A DNA stretch of 5,459 nucleotides from an uncultured Rhodospirillales bacterium (GTDB taxonomy: Bacteria; Pseudomonadota; Alphaproteobacteria; Acetobacterales; Acetobacteraceae). Shown piece after piece: positions 1 through 5,360 of the stretch (position 1 is its first letter; each line of letters opens with the position of its first letter). The position numbers were made by a program, and so were the translations under genes. Under the pieces are notes generated by a model. That model had not been told where the DNA came from, ran no database searches, and saw only the letters and a list, made by a program, of their open reading frames with translations. The stretch spans positions 1 through 5,459 of the forward strand of contig CAIYPH010000423.1 of assembly GCA_903928045.1 (NCBI GenBank), in the 5' to 3' direction.

Positions 1-42
1 AAAGTTTTTTGGTTCTTTTTTTCAAAAAAGAACCGCTTACTT
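1..42 (-). repeat. Hairpin-containing intergenic repeat, copy 1
   Basis: Read on the minus strand, the block is AAGTAAGC, an 11-bp stem with a two-base loop, then AAAAAACTTT running to the window edge. The same order of elements recurs at 5240-5285 on the plus strand, with only a swapped stem base pair and a 4-base insertion. The last codon and TAA stop of the transporter gene lie inside the AAGTAAGC element (35-42). The repeat may extend beyond base 1. Similar T-run/A-run hairpins are, from memory, frequent downstream of genes in Acetobacteraceae. The identity of the two copies is seen directly; membership in a genome-wide family is inferred. Confidence 0.65.
11..34 (-). terminator. Hairpin after the Fsr-like transporter gene, putative terminator
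   Basis: GGTTCTTTTTT (11-21) pairs perfectly with AAAAAAGAACC (24-34), leaving a two-base loop. The hairpin starts two bases after the TAA stop of the minus-strand transporter gene. It is not a textbook intrinsic terminator: on the transcribed strand the stem is followed by an A-run and then CTTT, not by an immediate U-run, and more than half the stem is A-T pairs. It may work as a terminator or as a 3'-end stabiliser. Confidence 0.5.
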
Positions 43-1266
43 CCCTTTAGCCCCGGCAATATTTGGCAACAACGCCGTCAACAACCCGATCGCCGGCAGG
101 AAGGAGGCGAGCTGGTAGACGTAGGAGATGCTGGTCCGGTCCGCGATCCACCCCATCCCCGCCGCCCCCAGGCCGCCGAGCCCGAAGGCGAAGCCGAAGA
201 AGATGCCGGCGATCATGCCCACCCGCCCCGGCACGAGTTCCTGCGCGTAGACCATGATGGCCGGAAACGCCGAGGCCATCAGCCCGCCGATGATCACCAG
301 CAGCACGTCGGTGAACAACAAATTGGCGTAGGGCAGCATGATGGTGAAGGGCAGCACGCCGAGGATGGAGATCCACATCGTCGTCTTCCGCCCGATCCGG
401 TCGGTCATCGGCCCGCCCAGCAGCGTGCCGGCCGCCACCGCCGCGCTGAAGATGAACAGATGGAAGGTCGCGTCGGGGGCCGAGAGCTTGAACACGTCGA
501 TCAGATAGAAGGAGAGGTAGGAGCCGATCGAGGCGGTATAGACGTTCTTGGAGAAGGTCAGCGCGGCGAGGATGAAAATGGAGAAAATCACCTTCTTCCG
601 CGTCAGCACCGCGCCCCCGGCCACGGTGGCCCGCGCCTTGAGCGGGGTGTTGGGCCGGTTGTCGCGGTACCAGAACCCGACCCGCGCCAGGATGATCATC
701 GCCACCAAGGCGGCCACCGCCACCCAGGCCACCGAGGACTGGCCGGTGCGCAGGATGAAATAGGTCGCGATCAACGGCCCGATCGCCCCGCCCGCATTGC
801 CGCCGACCTGGAACACCGACTGCGCCAGCCCATACCGCCCGCCCGACGCCACCCGCGCCACCCGGGAGGATTCGGGATGAAAAATCGCCGAGCCGATGCC
901 CACCAGCCCCGCGGCGATCAGCACCACCCAGTAGTCATGCGCCACCGAAAGCAGGAGGAGCCCCACCAACGTCGAGCCCATGCCGATCGAGATCGAAAAC
1001 GGCATCGGCTTCTTGTCCGTCACCATCCCCACCGCCGGTTGCAGCAAGGCCGCGGTGAGCTGGAAGCACAGCGCGATGATGCCGATCTGCGAATAGTCGA
1101 GGTGGAAGTTGGTTTTGAACATCGGATACAGCGCCGAGATCATCGACTGCATCATGTCGTTGAGCAGATGGCAGAAACTCAACGCGATCAGCACCGGGAA
1201 CATCGTCACCGCCGGCGGCGGACGCAGCAAAACGGTGTCGTCGGTATCGGCTACGGCTTTCTGCAT
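37..1266 (-). CDS. fsr: Fsr-type (fosmidomycin resistance) MFS transporter
   Basis: A 409-residue inner-membrane drug-efflux permease of the major facilitator superfamily. Its length is close to E. coli Fsr (about 406). Seen directly: about twelve hydrophobic segments in two halves around a basic central loop (residues 200-225). Fsr-like signatures include HLLND (33-37), SQIGIIALCFQLTA (59-72), LLQPAVGMVTDK (74-85) and IFHPESSR (128-135). Loop motifs of MFS motif-A type lie at G80-K86 and at 284-294 (GGPMTDRIGRK). Known for the family: proton-driven export, with E. coli Fsr conferring fosmidomycin resistance; the substrate here is not shown. The ATG at 1266 is preceded by AGGGA about 8 bases upstream; M22 is a weaker alternative start. 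It is transcribed away from the yfgM-bamB-der operon, 78 bases downstream of a lipoprotein gene on the same strand, and could share its transcript. The stop codon lies inside an intergenic repeat. Confidence 0.9.
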   Translation of the reverse strand: MQKAVADTDDTVLLRPPPAVTMFPVLIALSFCHLLNDMMQSMISALYPMFKTNFHLDYSQIGIIALCFQLTAALLQPAVGMVTDKKPMPFSISIGMGSTLVGLLLLSVAHDYWVVLIAAGLVGIGSAIFHPESSRVARVASGGRYGLAQSVFQVGGNAGGAIGPLIATYFILRTGQSSVAWVAVAALVAMIILARVGFWYRDNRPNTPLKARATVAGGAVLTRKKVIFSIFILAALTFSKNVYTASIGSYLSFYLIDVFKLSAPDATFHLFIFSAAVAAGTLLGGPMTDRIGRKTTMWISILGVLPFTIMLPYANLLFTDVLLVIIGGLMASAFPAIMVYAQELVPGRVGMIAGIFFGFAFGLGGLGAAGMGWIADRTSISYVYQLASFLPAIGLLTALLPNIAGAKGK

Positions 1267-1274
1267 CGCTGTGT

Positions 1275-1279
1275 TCCCT
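1275..1279 (-). promoter_or_regulatory. Shine-Dalgarno site of the Fsr-like gene
   Basis: On the minus strand AGGGA stands 8 bases before the ATG at 1266. It is the best ribosome-binding match near the gene start and favours residue 1 over the internal M22. Confidence 0.6.
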
Positions 1280-1344
1280 GCAACCGTTCCAGTATGCCAA
1301 TCGCCACGAAAGCCGCCAGTTTCCAGGCGTGCGCTGAACGCAGA

Positions 1345-1770
1345 TCAGGGTCCGGCGAGATCGACCGATGGGGCGGGAGACAGCGGGACATCCCCGGTCA
1401 GCCCCGGCCAGCTCCGCGTCCGGTGCCGCTCCTGCGCCCCGGTGAGCGCGGTCGGCCCATCCGCCATGCCCCGCCGCCGCGGGAGCGGCTGGGCCACCGG
1501 GCTCTCCCAGCAATCCACCACCCCGAGACTGCGGGTGCAGAATACCGGCTCCGCCGGCGGAGGTTCCGCCTCCCGACACCAGGTCTTGCCCTGCTCGACC
1601 CGCACCATCGAGCAGTCCCGCCCGGACATGCCGGAGAACACCATGTCCGGCACGGTCCGCCCGAACACCGGCACGGTGGCCACATTGGCCGCCATCGTCA
1701 CCACATTGCCCGGCGAGCCGCAGCCCGCCAGCACCGCCATCAGGCTCACACAAGGCCACCGCTTGATCAT
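1345..1770 (-). CDS. Uncharacterised cysteine-containing lipoprotein
   Basis: A 141-residue protein of unknown function. Residues 1-17 form a short lipoprotein signal peptide: basic KR at 3-4, a hydrophobic core, and lipobox LAGC at 14-17. Mature processing would therefore leave a lipidated C17. Four more cysteines follow (C53, C65, C78, C87) in the contexts RDCSMVRVEQGKTWC (51-65) and FCTRSLGVVDCW (77-88). Two disulfide bonds in the periplasm are plausible. Between them lies a proline patch (EPPPAEP, 69-75). After residue 90 the chain is rich in P, R, G and S with no obvious fold. The DC...GK..C...FCTRSLG.VDCW pattern resembles small hypothetical proteins I recall from Acetobacteraceae, but I cannot name a family. 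The start ATG (1768-1770) has only a weak ribosome-binding match (GGA close upstream). It is oriented with the transporter and divergent from the yfgM-like gene. The lipobox at the right distance from the start supports a real gene despite strong shadow ORFs in this region. Confidence 0.7.
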   Translation of the reverse strand: MIKRWPCVSLMAVLAGCGSPGNVVTMAANVATVPVFGRTVPDMVFSGMSGRDCSMVRVEQGKTWCREAEPPPAEPVFCTRSLGVVDCWESPVAQPLPRRRGMADGPTALTGAQERHRTRSWPGLTGDVPLSPAPSVDLAGP

Positions 1771-1820
1771 GATCCATGCTATGACGCGAAGATGAACAGC
1801 GTGTTGCCGCGCCCCCGCGT

Positions 1821-1849
1821 TTGCTCCGAGGGGACGCGGCCGCTATGTT
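1821..1849 (+). promoter_or_regulatory. Candidate promoter for the yfgM-bamB-der operon
   Basis: TTGCTC (1821-1826) and TATGTT (1844-1849) are separated by exactly 17 bases. They match three of six and four of six positions of the sigma-70-type consensus. The implied start near 1856 gives a leader of about 33 bases before the GTG at 1889. This is a visual match in a divergent intergenic region where a promoter is expected; it has no experimental support. Confidence 0.35.
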
Positions 1850-1855
1850 CCGCCG

Positions 1856-1871
1856 CCCGGCCGCCGCCGGG
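1856..1871 (+). promoter_or_regulatory. GC hairpin in the leader of the yfgM-like gene
   Basis: CCCGGC (1856-1861) and GCCGGG (1866-1871) form a perfect 6-bp G-C stem around a CGCC loop. It ends five bases before the AGAGGA ribosome-binding site (1877-1882). If transcription starts near 1856, the hairpin would form the very 5' end of the mRNA. In a G+C-rich genome it could also be chance. Confidence 0.3.
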
Positions 1872-1876
1872 AGACC

Positions 1877-1882
1877 AGAGGA
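1877..1882 (+). promoter_or_regulatory. Shine-Dalgarno site deciding the GTG start at 1889
   Basis: AGAGGA lies 6 bases before GTG at 1889. The nearby ATG at 1882 is out of frame, so the site supports the GTG start giving MSDIF. Confidence 0.6.
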
Positions 1883-1888
1883 TGCGAC

Positions 1889-2542
1889 GTGTCTGACATT
1901 TTCGCCGAAGTCGATGAAGACCTGCGCGCCGACCGCGCGCAGAAGATGCTTAAGAAATACGGCGGCGTGCTCGCAGGCGCGGCGCTCGTGGTGGTCCTCT
2001 GCGTCGGCGCCTGGCAGGCTTGGCGGGCCTACGAAGCCAAGGAAACCGCCCGCGTCGCCGGCATCTTCCTCGATGCCACCCGCGCCGCCGCCAGCAAGGC
2101 CCCGGCCGATCGCGACCTCGCTCTGGCCGAACTCGCCAAGGTCGCCGGCGAGGGGAGCGCCAGCTACCGCAGCCTCGCCCGCCTGCGCGAGGCCGGGCTG
2201 CGATTCGATGCCGGCGCGCGCGATGCCGCGCTGGCCCTGTTCGACAAGGTCGCCGCCGATAGCGGAGCCGACTCCCTGATCCGCGATTTCGCCGCCCTGC
2301 AATGGGTCTGGCACCAGATCGACACCGGCGCCCCCGCCGCCCTGCGCGCCCGCCTCGCGCCGCTCACCGCGCCGGACAACGCCTGGCGCCCCCTCGCCGA
2401 GGAGGCCCAGGCCCTGCTCGATATCCGCGAGGGCCACAAGGACGCCGCCCGCGACACCCTCAAGCGCCTCTCGCAGGACCAGGCGGCGCCCGATGGCGTG
2501 CGCGGACGCGCGAGCGGCCTGCTCGAGCGGCTGGGCAGCTAG
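1889..2542 (+). CDS. YfgM-like membrane-anchored TPR protein
   Basis: A 217-residue single-pass inner-membrane protein. Residues 1-24 are a charged cytoplasmic N-terminus (MSDIFAEVDEDLRADRAQK). About residues 25-45 (GGVLAGAALVVVL...) form the membrane segment. The rest is an alanine-rich helical domain of TPR/SEL-like character, expected in the periplasm. The charged N-terminal start, the membrane helix and the position directly before bamB match the YfgM family (tetratricopeptide-like, TPR_21/DUF2133-type annotations); E. coli YfgM is about 206 residues. Known for E. coli: YfgM associates with the SecYEG translocon and the chaperone PpiD and helps handle exported proteins. That role is inherited here by inference. 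It is the first gene of a plus-strand operon, with 22 bases before bamB. It starts with GTG behind a good AGAGGA site. Helical repeats are not sharp enough by eye to number individually. Confidence 0.82.
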   Translation: MSDIFAEVDEDLRADRAQKMLKKYGGVLAGAALVVVLCVGAWQAWRAYEAKETARVAGIFLDATRAAASKAPADRDLALAELAKVAGEGSASYRSLARLREAGLRFDAGARDAALALFDKVAADSGADSLIRDFAALQWVWHQIDTGAPAALRARLAPLTAPDNAWRPLAEEAQALLDIREGHKDAARDTLKRLSQDQAAPDGVRGRASGLLERLGS

Positions 2543-2564
2543 AATCTCAAGACGTGGAACCATG

Positions 2565-3887
2565 ATGCCATACCGTAAAGCCCTCCGCGCCGCCCTGCTG
2601 CTGCCTTTGCTGGGCGGCTGCAGCCTGTGGGACAACTGGTTCGGCAACGAGAAGGCGCCGCTGCCCGGCACCCGCGTCGCCGTGCTCACCGCCAGCGCCG
2701 AAGTGCAGGTCGCCAAGCCCGGCGCCCTGAAAATCGCCCTCCCGGCCCCCGCCGCGGTGGCCGACTGGCCCCAGGCCGGCGGGACGACCGCCCACGTGAT
2801 GGAGCATCCCGCCCTGCGCGACGCGGTCGCCCAGGCCTGGTCGAGCTCGATCGGCACCGGTGGCGGCTACCGCCGCAAGGTCACCGCGCAGCCCGTCATC
2901 GCCGGCGGGCGCGTCTTCGCCATGGACAGCGACGCCGTGGTCACCGCCTTCGACGCGAAAACCGGCGCCCAGGCCTGGAAGACCGTCACCCAGGCCGACG
3001 ATGACCGCAGCACCAATCTCGGCGGCGGCGCCGCCTTCGCCGATGGCCTGCTCTACGTCGTCACCGGCCGCGCCGACGCGCTCGCGCTCGATCCCGCCAC
3101 CGGCGCGGTGAAGTGGCGCGTGAAACTGCCCTCGCCCGCGCGGGGGAACCCGACCGTCGCGTCCGATCGCGTCTTCGTGCCGCTGCTCGACAATGAGCTG
3201 GTGGCGCTGTCGGCCAAGGATGGCAAGAACCTGTGGTCCTACCAGGGCCGCAGCGCCGACCCGATGGTGCTCGGCCTGCCCGCCCCCGCCTTCGGCGACG
3301 GCCTGCTCCTGGCCGGCTTCGGCGCCGGCGAGCTGGTGGCGCTCAACCCGGTCAGCGGCGCGGTGATCTGGGTGGACAGCTTCGCCGCCGCCCGCGGCCG
3401 CAACAGCCTGGCCGACGTCTCCACCATCATCGGCCGCACCGCCATCAAATCCGGCCGCGCCTTCGCCGTCAGCATGGGCCAGCAGCTCGCCTCGGTCGAC
3501 CTGCGCAGCGGGCGGCGGCTGTGGGAGCGCAATGTCGCCTCCGGCGAGTCGCCCTGGGTCGCCGGGGATTGGCTGTTCCTCGCCACCACCGGCAACCAGG
3601 TCGTCGCCTTCTCCCTGCTCGACGGCCAGGCCGCCTGGGTGACCCAGCTCGACACGTTCGAGAATCCGGAGAAGAAGAAGGAACCGATCCGCTGGTTCGG
3701 CCCGGTGCTGGCCGGGGACCGGCTGATCCTCGCCGGCAGCAACGGCTTGGCGCTCAGCCTCTCGCCCTATACCGGGCAAGTTCTCGGCAGCCAGAAACTC
3801 GCCGGCCCCGCCTCCGTCACCCCGATCATCGCCGACGGCACGCTCTACATCGTCACCGACGACGGCTCCCTCGCGGCATACCGGTAG
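2565..3887 (+). CDS. bamB: Outer membrane protein assembly factor BamB
   Basis: A 440-residue lipoprotein with a PQQ-like beta-propeller. Residues 1-19 are a lipoprotein signal peptide ending in lipobox LGGC (16-19). The propeller shows regularly spaced blade motifs of the form hD..TG...W: FDAKTGAQAW (129-138), LDPATGAVKW (175-184), LSAKDGKNLW (215-224), LNPVSGAVIW (260-269), VDLRSGRRLW (311-320), FSLLDGQAAW (349-358) and LSPYTGQVLG (399-408), with a closing strand near 424-440. This fits the eight-bladed BamB fold, though it is longer than E. coli BamB (392). Known role: a scaffold lipoprotein of the BAM complex, on the periplasmic side of the outer membrane, assisting beta-barrel insertion. 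The start is ATG at 2565, six bases after GGA (2556-2558); the adjacent ATG at 2562 is equally in frame. An upstream in-frame ATG at 2493 would bury the signal peptide and overlap the previous gene. The stop lies one base before der. Confidence 0.92.
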   Translation: MPYRKALRAALLLPLLGGCSLWDNWFGNEKAPLPGTRVAVLTASAEVQVAKPGALKIALPAPAAVADWPQAGGTTAHVMEHPALRDAVAQAWSSSIGTGGGYRRKVTAQPVIAGGRVFAMDSDAVVTAFDAKTGAQAWKTVTQADDDRSTNLGGGAAFADGLLYVVTGRADALALDPATGAVKWRVKLPSPARGNPTVASDRVFVPLLDNELVALSAKDGKNLWSYQGRSADPMVLGLPAPAFGDGLLLAGFGAGELVALNPVSGAVIWVDSFAAARGRNSLADVSTIIGRTAIKSGRAFAVSMGQQLASVDLRSGRRLWERNVASGESPWVAGDWLFLATTGNQVVAFSLLDGQAAWVTQLDTFENPEKKKEPIRWFGPVLAGDRLILAGSNGLALSLSPYTGQVLGSQKLAGPASVTPIIADGTLYIVTDDGSLAAYR

Positions 3888-3888
3888 C

Positions 3889-5241
3889 GTGGCCATCACC
3901 CCCACCGTCGTCATCGCCGGCCGGCCCAATGTCGGCAAATCCACCCTGTTCAACCGCCTCGCCGGGGGGCGCCGGGCGCTGGTGGCCGATACGCCGGGCG
4001 TGACGCGCGACCGCAAGGAGGCGATCGCCCAGCTGCGCGGCCGGCAGGTTCGCCTGATCGACACCGCCGGGTTGGAGGAATCCGCCCCGGAAACCCTGTT
4101 CGGCCGCATGCGCGCCTCCTCCGAGGCCGCCGTGCACCTCGCCGATCTCGTGCTGTTCGTGGTCGATGCCCGCGCCGGGATCACCCCGGCCGACGCGCAT
4201 TTCGCGGCCTGGCTGCGCCGGCAGGGCCGCCCGGTGATGCTGGTGGTCAACAAGGCCGAGGGGCGCCAGGGCTCCAACGCCGCGCTCGAGGCCTATTCGC
4301 TCGGGCTCGGCGAGCCGATCGCGATTTCCGCCGAGCATGGCGAGGGCCTCGCCGACCTCATGGGCGAAATCGCCGACGCGCTGCCGGAGGAGCCGGAAGA
4401 GGAAGAGGAAGGCCCGCTGGTCGAGCGGCCGCTCAAGCTCGCCATCGTCGGCCGCCCCAATGCCGGCAAATCCACTTTGCTCAACCGCCTGCTCGGCGAG
4501 GACCGCATGATCACCGGGCCGGAGCCGGGCCTGACGCGCGATTCCATCGCCGTCGAGATCACCGACACCGACGGCACCCGCATCGAGCTGGTCGACACCG
4601 CCGGGCTGCGCAAGCGGGCGCGGATCGAGCTGGAGCTGGAGAAAATGTCGGTCAGCGCCTCCATCGAGGCGCTCAAAATGGCCGAGGTGGTGGTGCTCAC
4701 CGTCGATGCCGAGCGCGGTATCGAGGACCAGGACCTCCAGCTCGCCCGCCTCGTCGAACGCGAGGGCCGCGCCTGCGTGATCGCGCTCAACAAATGGGAC
4801 GCCGCCGCCGATCGCGACAAGACCCGCCGCGCGGTGAAGGATCGGCTGGAGACCAGCCTCGCCCAGATGAAGGGCATCGAGGTGGTGACCCTCTCGGCCC
4901 TCACCGGCCAGGGGGTTGAAAAGCTCCTCCCCGCCGTGCGCCGGGCGCATGCGGTGTGGAACCTCCGCGTGCCCACCGGCGCGCTCAACCGCTGGTTCGA
5001 GAACGCCCTGTCGCGCCATCAGCCGCCGCTGGTGGAGGGCAAGCGCCTCAAGCTGCGCTACGTCACCCAGGCCAAGGCGCGGCCGCCGACCTTCATCATC
5101 TTCGGCACCCGGGTGGAAATGACGCCGGAGGACTACCAGCGCTATCTGGTGAATTCGCTGCGCGAGGAGTTCTCGCTGCCGGGTACGCCGGTGCGGTTGC
5201 AGTTCCGGGGCTCGAAAAACCCTTATGCGGATCAGGATTAA
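3889..5241 (+). CDS. der: Ribosome-associated GTPase Der (EngA)
   Basis: A 450-residue cytoplasmic GTPase with two tandem G domains and a C-terminal KH-like domain, needed in the family for 50S subunit maturation. G domain 1: P-loop GRPNVGKS (11-18), switch TPGVTRD (35-41), DTAG (58-61), G4 NKAE (121-124), G5-like SAEHGEG (147-153). An acidic linker PEEPEEEEEGP (166-176) leads to G domain 2: GRPNAGKS (188-195), PGLTRD (213-218), DTAG (236-239), NKWD (301-304), SALTGQG (336-342). The KH-like region spans about 345-445, with the family-typical FGTR at 405-408 and a GSKNPY ending (441-446). Length is usual for alphaproteobacterial Der. It starts with GTG one base after the bamB stop, with no strong ribosome-binding site, so translational coupling to bamB is likely. 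The start is fixed by alignment to the normal Der N-terminus. G4 of domain 1 has E where most GTPases have D; domain 2 is canonical. Confidence 0.97.
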   Translation: MAITPTVVIAGRPNVGKSTLFNRLAGGRRALVADTPGVTRDRKEAIAQLRGRQVRLIDTAGLEESAPETLFGRMRASSEAAVHLADLVLFVVDARAGITPADAHFAAWLRRQGRPVMLVVNKAEGRQGSNAALEAYSLGLGEPIAISAEHGEGLADLMGEIADALPEEPEEEEEGPLVERPLKLAIVGRPNAGKSTLLNRLLGEDRMITGPEPGLTRDSIAVEITDTDGTRIELVDTAGLRKRARIELELEKMSVSASIEALKMAEVVVLTVDAERGIEDQDLQLARLVEREGRACVIALNKWDAAADRDKTRRAVKDRLETSLAQMKGIEVVTLSALTGQGVEKLLPAVRRAHAVWNLRVPTGALNRWFENALSRHQPPLVEGKRLKLRYVTQAKARPPTFIIFGTRVEMTPEDYQRYLVNSLREEFSLPGTPVRLQFRGSKNPYADQD

Positions 5242-5285
5242 GTAAGCAAGCGCTTCTTTTTTGAAAAAAAGAAGCAAAAAACTTT
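5240..5285 (+). repeat. Hairpin-containing intergenic repeat, copy 2
   Basis: AAGTAAGC (5240-5247), a 4-base AAGC duplication (5248-5251), a 24-base hairpin (5252-5275) and AAAAAACTTT (5276-5285) reproduce copy 1 (1-42) in opposite orientation. Over 42 aligned positions the copies differ only at two bases, which form one stem pair: G-C in copy 1, C-G here. The last two bases of the der stop codon overlap its first two bases. Confidence 0.65.
5252..5275 (+). terminator. Hairpin after der, putative terminator
   Basis: GCTTCTTTTTT (5252-5262) pairs perfectly with AAAAAAGAAGC (5265-5275) around a GA loop, starting 10 bases after the der stop. The downstream bases are AAAAAACTTTTATT, so the U-run comes late and is short. 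It is the obvious place for operon termination but does not have standard intrinsic-terminator geometry. Confidence 0.5.
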
Positions 5286-5340
5286 TATTCCGTTTATGCG
5301 GAGCGTGGGGCGCCATCGAGCGCCCCACCCGGATAAAAGT
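5281..5340. repeat. Nested imperfect inverted repeat downstream of der
   Basis: The outer arms ACTTTTATTCCG (5281-5292) and CGGATAAAAGT (5330-5340) pair with one bulged T. Inside them a perfect 9-bp GC stem joins GTGGGGCGC (5305-5313) and GCGCCCCAC (5320-5328) around CATCGA. The left outer arm overlaps the end of intergenic repeat copy 2. It could be a second terminator, a cruciform or a palindromic repeat element; no function is shown. Confidence 0.5.
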
Positions 5341-5360
5341 CTTGGCTCTATTCTCGTATT

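Noticed and set aside
1267..1344. Possible separate promoter for the Fsr-like gene (CATACT-like -10 on the minus strand)
   Set aside because: No acceptable -35 lies at a suitable distance, and the match is no better than expected by chance.
1836..1843. GCGGCCGC palindrome in the divergent intergenic region as an operator
   Set aside because: An 8-base G/C palindrome is common in such a G+C-rich sequence, and no repeated half-sites or regulator gene are nearby.
460..1896. Long plus-strand open frame (478 residues) opposite the transporter and lipoprotein genes
   Set aside because: It is a G+C-driven shadow: its product is dominated by R, H, P, G and D/E, and it has no domain motif. The opposite strand carries a clear membrane transporter.
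2493..2564. Upstream in-frame ATG for bamB at 2493
   Set aside because: It would overlap the yfgM-like gene and place 24 extra residues ahead of a well-formed lipoprotein signal peptide. The start at 2565 (or 2562) is better.
935..2857. Long minus-strand open frame (640 residues) across the lipoprotein gene, the yfgM-like gene and the start of bamB
   Set aside because: It overlaps three better-supported genes, has a low-complexity composition, and no recognisable motif.
2547..4277. Minus-strand open frame (576 residues) antisense to bamB and der
   Set aside because: The product is G/A/E/R-rich without domains, while the sense strand encodes unmistakable BamB and Der.
5334..5356. AAAAGTCTTGGCTCTATTCTC as a decayed third copy of the hairpin repeat (compare AAAGTTTTTTGGTTC at 1-15)
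   Set aside because: The resemblance is limited to about a dozen positions, there is no returning stem arm, and the sequence is equally explained as the end of an insertion sequence.
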